Of a stretch of 64,000 nucleotides of DNA, positions 37,201 to 49,000 are shown in pieces. The position numbers and the translations under genes are program-made. The stretch is taken from positions 49,234,691-49,298,690 of the forward strand of contig NC_063045.1 in the NCBI RefSeq assembly GCF_018812025.1, in the 5' to 3' direction. This stretch comes from Megalobrama amblycephala. Taxonomy: Eukaryota > Chordata > Actinopteri > Cypriniformes > Xenocyprididae. Below the pieces are notes generated by a model. It ran no database searches, was not told the origin of the DNA, and saw only the letters and a list, made by a program, of their open reading frames with translations. How positions within the stretch are numbered: the stretch's first letter is position 1; each line of letters opens with the position of its first letter.

Positions 37201-40200
37201 AATACTGCCTTTCCTTGTCTAATGCGTCGAATGGGCTGGCATTATGCAAATATTGGGGTCATACATATTAATGATCCCGACTGTTACGTAACAGTCGGTG
37301 TTATGTTGAGATCCGAGTGTTTTCCGGAAGTCTTTTAAACAAATGAGATTTACATAAGAAGGAGGAAACAATGGGGTTTGAAACTCAATGTATGTCTTTT
37401 CCATGTACTGAACTCTTGTTATTCAACTATGCCAAGGTAAATTCAAATTCTGATTCTAGGGCACCTTTAAAGGGATATTTCACCCAAAAATGAAAGACAC
37501 GAAACGATCGGTTTGTGCGAGAAACCGAACAGTATTTATATCATTGTTTACCTCTAAAACACCACTATGTCCAACTGCATTCAGTATCCGGTTAGTGAGG
37601 TCAAAAAACACGTTCTGATGACGGAAGTGATGTCTCACGCTTTGCTTCAATGAGTGACATCATTCAGACCTCACTAACCGGATGTGCAGGGCAGTTGGAC
37701 ATAGTGGTGTTTTAGAGGTAAAAAATGATATAAATACTGTTCGGTTTCTAGCACAAACTGATCATTTCATGTCTTAGGACATCAATGTGTCATCACGAGC
37801 CACTGGGTTTAATGTGGATTTGTCTGTGCATGTTTTTTTTACCCTTATAGACAAAGTTCCCACTGACACGCATTATACGACTGACAGACCACAACGGTTT
37901 GAGTTAAAAATAATCATATGTGTTCTACTGAAGAAACAAAGTCACCTACATCTTGGATGCCCTGGGGGTAAGCAGATAAACATCAAATTTTCATTTTTGG
38001 GTGAACTATCCCTTTAAGTGCCGTCCACTTGTGATCGAATCACCTAAGAGATGGATGATGGATTGAGGGAAGCACTATCCCCAATATCCAACACTATCAG
38101 TTTTGACCAACCTCATCTATTTTACTGTGAATTACTGTACAAAGTTTCTCTTTCTGTGTCCTGAAAGATCCATTTCAGTCAGGCACAAAATTCATTCATT
38201 CTGCTCAATGGATTCGGAATCTGCTTCTGTGTGTGAACTCAACCTCAGTCATAAACAGACAAGACAGAGAAGAGAAGCCATCCATCTTCCCTCTGACAGC
38301 ACAGTGCTGGTTCAAACGGTGTCATCTCTGTCTATGTCTCCAGGAGTCTGTGATGTAGTTGAGACTGAGGTGGTTTTGAAGACTGTGATCACACTCCCTC
38401 ATCTCTCCTTCATCATTCAAGGTGTTAGTGGGATTTCACCCGCATATCTTAGAGAGTGTGAAGAAGCTTTTCAGAGCATCTCATTCTAAGAATGGAAGTG
38501 TTATTTCTTTCCTCAGGTTGAAATTGGGGTATACTTAACCTACCCTGCTAAACTGACTGTCTGCATGCCTTAAATAAACAAAGAGTCAACAAATCACAAC
38601 CCCATTTACTTTCCTAATTCATGTTCCCGGTCTTATTGTGAATGATTTATCAATGCATGTTGTTCCAAAGAAAAAAATCTTTCTCATTTTTCCTGTAAAA
38701 GAAATACTACACCATTCAAAAGTTTATTTTTTTCTATTCTATTTGTTTTATTCAGCAAGGATGCATTAGACTGATCAAAAGTGACAGTAAAGACATTTAA
38801 TGTTACAAAAGCTGTTTAAAAATAAAATGCTCATTAATAAATTGAAAGAAAAATGTAGAAGAAAAATGTATCAGTTTCTACAAAAATATTAAAAAGAAAT
38901 GTTTCTTGTGTACCAAATCAGCATATTAGAATGATTTCTGAAGGATCATGTGACACTGAAGACTGGATTAACGGCTGCTAAAAATTAAGCTTTGCCATCA
39001 CAAGAATAAATCACATTTTAAAATAGGAAACAGCTATTTTAAATTGTAATAATATATCACAATATTACTGTTTTACTGTATTTTAATAAAATAAATGCAG
39101 CCTTAGTGAGTATGAGTGACTTCTTAAAAAACATTTTTTTTTTAAATCTAACCAACCCCAAACTTTTCTACCTCTGAAACAATTTTCCTTTCAGATGACA
39201 TCATCAGCCATTTTATTTTTTAGTTATTTACAATCCAGTCAATTCCCAATAGATTAAATTAATTCCCGCCCTGCAGAACATCCTGTTTCACTCAGAAATA
39301 CGTCACACTGCAGAAGTACGTTTTTGATTCTGAATGCCATTTCCTGTCTACTAAATTACATAATTGAGAATGACAAAAGTTTATCCAGAAAATGACTTTG
39401 CTATAAAATAAACAACATATTAAAGTTTCGTGAGTAAAATGTAAAGTTTCTTTTGCAAACCATTTTTGTATGTTTTCAAACATTTAGAAAAACAAAGCAT
39501 GGATTTCAGGTTCTGTCAGGTACGGTACAGCCTGTACAATCCAGTTTTTTTATTTCTCAACATGAGACAGAACAGGTTGGTCCGCTTTGCAGTGGCGATC
39601 CGATTCTTTCTCTGGTGAGAAAGTTAAAACCACTGAGTATGGTAAACCGCCCATTGTTTGGGCTTTGCATAGATATTCAACATTACAGGTCACCTTGGCC
39701 TCTTTCTGAAAATATTATAAAATGGTCTGGCCAACTTGAATTAGCAGGGGTTAAAGCAAAGAACATGTCCAAAATGGCAAATGCAATGCATTTGGACATG
39801 GGAATGGAAGGATAAATGTCTCACTTTGGCCAGGGCCAAAAGCACAATGACCATTGCCATTGGTTTGATAATAGCTAGCTCATTCGGCCACTAGTCTCTA
39901 GTAAGAACTTCTAAATGAATAGATTCCAGCCCCCAAAATGATTCCTTACTGTTTCATATAAAATCGTCTTTTCATGATATTGGACAGACTGTTATGGGAC
40001 CGAAAATCTGAGAAAAAGAGACCAGGCCATTCATTAATATGTGATATCTTTCATATGTGCGTCAGACTCTTAAATTCTCATTATGAAGAGCGCGGCACAG
40101 GAAAAAGAGATAACAGCATTAGCATTAAATGACATGAGATCTGAGAATTAGATGGCACATTTAGATATGGGAAATTAAACTGCAAGAGGGACTGTAGAGG

Positions 40201-41545
40201 AACTGTAAAGTTCCCTGTCTATCTCCAAGACCTCTGTGGATAGCACAAATTAATGCAGGAATTTGAGAACTGACTCGCAGTCTTGGGCGTGCGCTCACAC
40301 ATGGCAACACAAAAAGAGGCTGGATGATCTCTGCATGAGTTGATGTGCGGTAGGTTGAACATAAAAGTGATTGATTTTGCTCTCAGCTGTGTTTGCCTCG
40401 TCATGCTTATAACAAAGCAAGAAATGGAGGGAAAGAGCGTGACGTATTTCCCACTACATGTAAGACATAGATAGATACAGTAGACAGACAGACAGACAGA
40501 AAGACAGAACAATAGAACGATAGACAGAGTGACAGATAGCCTTTGGTCTGTCTGCTAAAGGTTGCTGTGGCTTTTCTAATAATGCTTATAATGCTTTATT
40601 GAGCTTCCTGGTCTTTAATAATCATTGCCGTATATCTGAGGAGATAAGCATGAAGGCTCTGGTTTCAGCTGTTGGCTATTCAAAACTTACTGTAAAAACA
40701 CACAACGCACACACACAGAAGGTGCCAAAAAATTTTCCACACTTCCTTGATAGATTTTTTCCATAATGGAACAGTCTCGATAGCTATGGTAAGAGTGATC
40801 ATTTTGCAATAATATCCTCAAGATGTCTAGAACATCCTTTACTTCCATTATCTCATTCTTGTCTTTTCCCCGACTCACTTGAGCGAATAGCATGGCAGCC
40901 ATTAGTTTTAGCTAGTTTTAGTTTTAGCTTTGGTACTAAATCACGGCCACAACAGCAAACCAGCAACTGCAGGCTCAGCCTGTCCAGATGCACCATCAGC
41001 AGTCCTGAAGGACAATCACTCACACAGACATACTCACACGCACTCATCCGGCCAAAACGATGCATCTCACCGGATGGGAAAACAAGGGCTTGGGTGGTAA
41101 TATCACTGAAATCAATACAGGCCCGCCTGATGACGTGCCAATTACAATCACATAAGTGGACATGTCTTCACACTGGTGTTAATAAATGCTAAAACTGTGA
41201 ATGATTCATCTTTGTACAAACTTTCCTGATCTTGAGGCTAATTACACACCTTCTATAAACACATTAGCTATGTGCACTCAGGGGCACTGAATAAACAAAC
41301 CTAGAACTCTGACCTTTTTAGAAGTGAAACATGATTCCTTTAAGGTGCTTTAAGGACAATGTGACATATCTTGAAGGTCACAATGTTAGATGATCTCCGT
41401 TAAACAAATTGTACAATAGAGAAAGTATGAAGCTTGGCCAGAAAATACGACCAGATTTCCACATCATCAGAATGATTAGGCAATTGTGGTTTGCACTATT
41501 CAACATATTATATATAAATGATATATAATTTCCATTTTATGTATG

Positions 41546-41589
<44 letters not shown>

Positions 41590-42985
41590 AACACACCGAT
41601 CAGGCATAACATTATGACCTTACTAATATTGTGTTGGTCCTCCTTTTGCTGCTAAAACAACCCTGACCCGTTGAGGCATGGACTCCACTAGACCCCTGAA
41701 GGTGTGCTGTGGTATCTGGCACCAAGATGTTAGCAGCAGATCCTTTTAGTCCTGTAAGTTCTGAGGTGGGGCCTCCATGGATCGGACTTGTTTGTTCAGC
41801 ACATCCCACAGATGCTTGATTGTCGCCTAGCCATCACAATTTGGTCCTTGTCAAACTCACTCAAATCCTTACACTTACCCATTTTTTCTGCTTCTAACAC
41901 ATCACCTTTGAGGACAAAATGTTCACTTGCTGCCTAATATATCCCACCCACTAACAGATGCCGTGATGAAGAGAAATCAGTGTTATTCACTTCACCTGTC
42001 AGTTGTCATAATGTTATGCCTGATCGGTGTATATTCCATATAAAAAATAATATACAATAATAATACTAATATATTTTGACATACAATTAGATTGAATAAT
42101 TCCTGATGGAGCAATGGGTAAATATGAGAACAGAAAAAAGCACTCAAGATAAAGAGGAGAAAGATGAGCATGAGAGAATAATATCTCATCTCTTGTAGCC
42201 AGATGAAGGCAGGCAGCCTCCTGCCCTGCAGGCCCTGTCCACGTGCCTACTGCTGAAAAAGGGCAGACATCTGTAGAAAGAGAGAGAGTGGGGGAGGGGA
42301 GCCATTCACTTACCTCCCCATCAGTGAGGTGGCTGTCTGATAGAAATGGCCTTTTGATATTGTATTACAGCCATGTATTACAAACCAGTGAAACACCCTG
42401 CTCATCACTTATTATTATCATGCATATGTTCTCAAATAGAATTATTACAGCACAGCAGACAAAGCTCCACAGACCAACTTCACGACTGAAAATCTTTTTT
42501 TATCTTTTCTTTGGGGCGAGCCCAGAGAAGATTTTTCATTAAAAGTCATGACTCTAGTTTTTGTCCTACAGCTTTTTCTTGTTATTTTTATCAAACAGGG
42601 TGCATAATGATATAAAAAAGCACCATTTCTGAGATACAGCAAGTAGGCTATGTGGCAGTACAACTGTTTTCAATATATTGATGTATTTCAATATGTATGT
42701 GTATTTCAATATATATATATATTCAATATACAATCATCTTTTACAGTACTTGAGTATTGTTGTCTTTTACTGCATATGATAATTCATACTCAGAAAGTAG
42801 AACTGAAATGACATTCATTACAAGATGATTAGTTAAAACATTTCAAATACTGCAGAATATTTTTTCTAGTCATGTATTTCGCCATTGAGGATTTCTTAAA
42901 AAAAGTGTGTAAAAATCTTGTCTCGTCTCGTGAACTCAATCTCGAGTCTCGTCTCGTCTCATGAGATACCTGTCTCGTCACACCC

Positions 42986-43024
<39 letters not shown>

Positions 43025-46000
43025 GCTGCAACTAACGATTATTTTTTCTGTCGACTAATCTAACAATTATTTGTATTAATTTTTTTTATTAATTTAGTGT
43101 TCTTTTTTTGATTAGCTAATGAATCCTTTGGATAACTTTACAAAAAATTATAATTACAACTTCTAATATAATATTTCAACTTTTATTAATTTTTTTTTTC
43201 AACTGACTTCTCATGTGATTTATGAGCTTCTACAACTTTTGACCTCCTAACTGAACTCCTTTCCACAAACTGATCATAGAAATAAAAACAGTATAAATAA
43301 AAATGGTAACACTTTTTAATAAGGTCTCATTTATTAACATTAATGTATTAACCAACATCAACTAACAATGAGCAATATATTTGCTACATTATTTATTAAT
43401 CTTTGTTAATGTTAGTTAATAAAAATAGTCATTCATTGTTAGTTAATGATAGTTCACAGTAGGGCTGGACGATTAATCGAAAAGTAATCGAAACCGAAAT
43501 TCAGAACCTCTAACCGACGTAATTTTCCCATGTCGGTTATTTCGGTTTTTTAATCCTGTTAATACTTCCCCCTTAAAAACATAACTGCGTGTGTAGCCAC
43601 GTGACTCCGCCCAGTCCAGTCAGTGGCATAAAAGCAAAACACGGAGGTGAACGCCGGTTCAACACATAGTGATGGCGCGCGAGCGGTGAGCCTTCCGTCT
43701 TGACTAAACTTTGTCAGTTGTATTTGTTTTATTGTTTGGACATTCAAGCGATTAGACGATCGGATGTGTATTATTATATCGAGCTACCGCGCTCGCATAG
43801 ATATATACATATATCTATGCCACGCTCGCGCAGCTGCATGTGGCATGAACACTCATACAAACAGCTGCGCAAAACGTGAAGATCGCGCGCACACAGAGTA
43901 ACGCAGAAACTTGTTGTCAGCGCTGTCCTGTGATTTATCACTAAAATAGCTTAGAAACTCAAAAGTTATGGCATCTATTTTTTTTCTACTTTTGAAGGAA
44001 CTATTTACAACCCACAGCTTCACAATTAATAGAGAGACGGTATGACTAATTCACACACGCAATCACTACTGGTACTGTGCTAATTTATCTTTATCTGATT
44101 TACAACGAGCAGAAACCTGTAAGAAATGTTACAAACCATAGATGAAATATCTGCTGATAGTGAGCTATGATGTCAGATCACTCTTTCAACAGGAAAAAAA
44201 ATATCCCACCTTAATAGTCAATCATAGGCTATTTACAGTACAAACCTTGTCAGTGAACTATGAGGGCAAAAAAATAAAAAAAAATTAATTTTACGTTCAT
44301 TAATCGTAATCGAGGTAAAATGTTCAATTAATCGAGGTTTTGATTTTAGGCCATAATCGTCCAGCCCTAGTTCACAGTGCATAAACTAATGTTAACAAAT
44401 GAAACCTTATTGTTTGTGCTTAATAAGATTAAGAGAAAACTGTTATTCATTTTTATGGTAACACTTTACAATAAGTGCAACCATAATCGCACTCTCTCAA
44501 TATTCAAAGTGCAAATAAGACCAATTTTTTCTTTGATACAGAGCTAAGAGATGGTTACAACTACACTGCCCAGCCTAAAATAGCTTTCATATTGAGAGAT
44601 ATTTGCATTCATCAGAAATCTCGTTTGAATGCGCCCACGCGTTTACTTTCACTTTCACAATCGCGCGTACTCTGTGAATGTGGAGCGGCAGCGACTATTA
44701 TCCAACTGAATTAAATGTTTTTTATTTAAATACAAAGCAAAACGACAGTGGAGGCGTTATGTAAACGTAGCGGTGGCATATTCTTTCCTAATCATCCTAA
44801 CACTCTGTCATGGCAATATCACGAGACTTCTTTTCGCCTCGACGAGAAATCTCGTCACATTTTAATCTCGCGTCACACCCCAAGTGCTCGTGCATCACAG
44901 TTGTGCTGCCGCGGTACGCCATCTCGGTTTTGCAAAGGGAACAAATGACCATTTTATTTGGCCTCTGTTTAAAGTATTCCCATACTTTTGATAATCGTGG
45001 TCTAGGTTTTTGTGACAGAATAGAACTTTCTCCATTCCCAGGAGCAGAAGCCGCCATTACGCGAGATGAATGTAAACAATGTGACGCGTCGACGCATTTC
45101 ACGCACGCCGACGTATTTTCGTAGTCGACGTAATCGATGACGTCGACGCGTCGTTGCAGCACTAATATATATATATACATATAATATATATATAAATCGT
45201 GATTAATCGCACGCTTATTGTGAAATTAAGCATACACCATTTATCTTGTTTAACATGTCCATTGCCTATATGCAGCAAAGTAAACCATCAGATTGAAGTT
45301 GATTTTCACAAAACTGTATTTTTCAGTTTTTTTCAAGGTAAATTTAGATGTCTTTCCAAAAAAGAATGTGAGCTTGAAGTTGATTTTAAGAAATGGATGG
45401 GGTTTATGAGGACGAAATGTTTGGAACCATACATCACCAGAGAGAAGTCTGATGTTTTATTAGTTCTGAAATTTAAAAAAGATATATATTCTCTGAAAAG
45501 GCTCTAATGATTCATATATCATATATCAGCCACAGTTCATATCTACTGTCTCAGAAGTGACTATCTTTAAGTCAGAATGTTGATTAGATCACGTCTTATG
45601 ATTAGAGAAAAGAAAAAGAAAAACCATTTGGCTTAGAGGAGAAAGAGAGAAAAGTATGAAGAGGCCTCTAGGAAAAGGGAAGTCTGGCCTGAGATTTCAA
45701 TCTGTGACTTCACGAAACTACAAGAGAATGCTTGTGCAATGATGTCATAAAGGCGAGCGAGAGCCACTGTTTACAGTGGAACAACCCTTTGCAGCCAGTC
45801 TCTGCCCAACAAAACTTCAACAGAACCACCTCTGGAAACATGTAAAAACAGATATATGTTGACTTATGTCCAGTAATGAATATGTAGAAACACCGCAGAG
45901 AAGTTAAAACAACTTATAATAAGGCACTGAGCACTATTTACACAAACTGACGTTGAATCACTCCAACTTTCCATGACAGTGTGTGTGTGTGTGTGTGTGT

Positions 46001-49000
46001 GTGTGCAAGCGAGCACCTCTCTCACAGAGCTGTTGTAAATTGTTCCTCACTCTACTGAAAGGATCCTTTATTGAGTGAGTCTGAGCTACTTCCTCCCCCC
46101 TCCTTTCTCTCTCGCTCCCTCTTTAGCCTTTTAACCCTTACTGACCCATAAGCACTCTCTGGACTCATTCATTTTATGCAAATCATATTCACCATGTTAT
46201 ACTTGTCACAATTATTCACACAAACACATATAGATACAACAGATGCTAAAAGAGACTTTAGCTTTATCTCTCTGTCTTCATGCTGTTCTTCATTTTAGGG
46301 CTGTGCTCAATGATAGATCCATTTTAATGCAAAATTGAAGTAGGGCAACTACAGCATAAGAATTCACAACATTCTATAGTGTACTACTCATTAGAATGTG
46401 ATGTATATGGCAGATTGGCACTCAGCTGCACATCTTGCATTCAACTGCTTTATAAAGTGATTCCAGACATCCCTGTGCGTTTTCGAAGCCATTTTAAGCC
46501 ATTTAAATTAAAACATAGGCCTATACTGTTGACACTTAACGGGTTAGTTCACCCAAAAATGAAAATTCTGTCATTAATTACTCACCCTCATGTCGTTCCA
46601 CACCCATAAGACCTTCGTTCATCTTCGGAACACAAATTAAGATATTTTTGATAAAATCCGATGGCTCAGTGAGGCCTGCAAATCGATCAGATTTTATCAA
46701 AAATACCTTAATTTTTGTTCTGAAGATGAACAAAGGTCTTAGGGGTGTGGAACAACATGAGGGTGAGAAAAAAATGACAGAATTTTCATTTTTGGGTGAA
46801 CTAACCCTTTAAAAGGGAACAAGAAATTGTTGAATAAAGTCATTATTTTTGTTTTGTTCTGTTTGCATCGCCGAATCATTTTCCTGTTATCACTGTAAAG
46901 CTGCGTTGAAACAATCTGTATTGTATAAAGCGCTATGTGACTTGAATGGACTTGAAAAATATGACAAGAAAAAAACAGTAACCACTGAAAATGAAGTTTC
47001 TCAGTGTGTGAAAGATTTTTAAACTGATACTTCATCAACATGCTGAGTCTTTCCTGTTGACGCAGTTTCAATCACAAATGTTTTGAATTGTGGTACATAC
47101 TGCGTTGTGTTTCATACCACTAGGAGCTAGTTTTCTACACTTTTTCCATTTCTCATACGCAAACACTTTTGGTTACCTACCCTGTACCTTTCTCCTGATG
47201 TTCTCTCGCACTTTAGCTGCCTCTCAAAGTTCAAACAGTGGCTGTTTGTAGCAGGGTTCAGAAAATTAAACACGTTATAATGACCTAATAAACCCTCAAA
47301 TTGACTGAATTGTGTAGCCACCGCCTTCTGTTGTCTAGTTCCCTGATGAGTTCTATTGATTTGAGCTTGGTTACATAATTTTGCGAAAGTCTCGATGACA
47401 AATCTGGTTTGATTCTGCAAACAGAAAGCATGTGACTTTGTCTTAATTACCTTCATTCTTTATCTTTTATAAAACATAAAAATCAAAATTGACTATTTAC
47501 TGGTCATATTGTGCATTCATCAGTGCATGTTATTTGAACTACGATTAAAATATTCTATTCTGTGCTAAAACCCACTTTTCACAATCACAACCATTCCAAT
47601 ATAAAGTGATATTCAAAATGTTCTCACATCAAATATCCTGTTTCACTCACAAAACTTAAATTACAGAAATAAAATGCCATTTAATGTATAAAAACAATAT
47701 AAATACTGCTCATAATAAGATGTTGATAAGCTTACAGTCTAATTTTGTTTAACATCTAGGTTTATCAAGCACCTCAATTTTTTTTTACATGAATTTAAAC
47801 TTCTGAAAGTGCTGAGCAATGCTACTCAAGTGTGTGGACAATAGCAATAGGGGAGGTCTCTCCTTGACATTTCTCCTGATAGTATCCCCTACTAATTCAA
47901 CCCTACACATAGAGGACACAATACCACATGACACCACACAAAGTGACACAGTACTGTCAGGGAGTATTGAGTTCTCCTTCACACCTCTGTCTCACAACTG
48001 ATCAAAGCAAACTCTTTTAAAAGAGCATATCTGATGTAGCACCTATAGGCTTCCACAACATCTCGATGCTTTGAAACAGTGAGAGCTCTCTACAAAAAAA
48101 AGCCCATTCATTAAAATGCCCACCCACAAGATGTGTATCCACACACACACACACACAAACACTCCCATTGTTTGACAACCCTACCCCCCAACTGAATGCC
48201 CCTCAGCTGGAGACCACACAATGATTCAAAGTTTCATCCTAAAACCGATCGTGCTGTTCCGAGAGACCAAAAATAGACACCTAAACCCAACGTAGAAAAA
48301 CGTCACGCAGCTCCTGCATTAAAAAGCCTTGATTAATTTTGAAGCTAGAAATGGATTATCTTTATCATTCCTTTGCAAATCCATATAAAAGTATTTCCCG
48401 AGAGGATTGAATGTTTAAAGTTTTCAAAGAGGACCTTCTAATGCTTCTTAGATAATCAATACCTGACTTTAGGCTATAACATAACGCTTTGTTCCCCGTT
48501 TGCATAATGTGAGAAAACCTTTCTTCCTGTAGATACGTTAAGAGATGCATCGTCATCATCAGGGTCAGCTCACATTTCTGCCCTTAAAATCAATTAATAC
48601 GTGCCGTTGCTCTTTTAATATCTAGGCTAAAGTTTCCAAAGAAGCCTTTCTGAGGGCCAGATTTACATTTTAGTGCTACTCAACTGCTGAAACAGAAGGG
48701 CAGTCAATGTGCACTGTAAAGGACAATCACATCAGCCCTCAGCGTACATTACATCAAACAGAGTCTCTGCAATGTCAGAGCGTCGGCATCCCTTGAGTTT
48801 GACAGCCAGATCAGCTGTTTGGAATATCCAAAGCATGCTTGACTAACACGCAGGAAAACAGTTTAACAGTTTGGCAGCAGTTCATGTTTGTTTTGATATT
48901 AGTTTCAATATTTTAATACACAATCAGGGCTGTATTTTATGGTTGATAAGCAGATTCTCCACGTTCTTGGATTCAAACCACTTTTAAATGGCGAATATTA

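Larger units (their letters stand above)
43021..45164 (-). mobile_element. hAT element, outermost of a triple nest (2.1 kb)
   Basis: The tips TAGAGCTGCAACTAACGATT and TCGTTGCAGCACTA are inverted repeats. ATATATAT flanks both sides, consistent with an 8-bp target duplication but ambiguous inside a TA tract. The minus strand encodes a BED-type zinc finger (SKVWEYFKQRPNKMVICSLC ... MAYRGSTTVMHEHLG, about 44880-45010), the N-terminus of a hAT transposase. The rest of the transposase is missing or replaced by insertions, so it is non-functional. Confidence 0.82.

Noticed and set aside
38103..38489. 128-codon plus-strand open frame
   Set aside because: No domain and no flanking gene signals; it sits next to a MITE.
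45199..45507. 102-codon plus-strand frame with Lys/Phe-rich sequence
   Set aside because: AT-rich chance frame in ubl3 intron 1, antisense, no domain.
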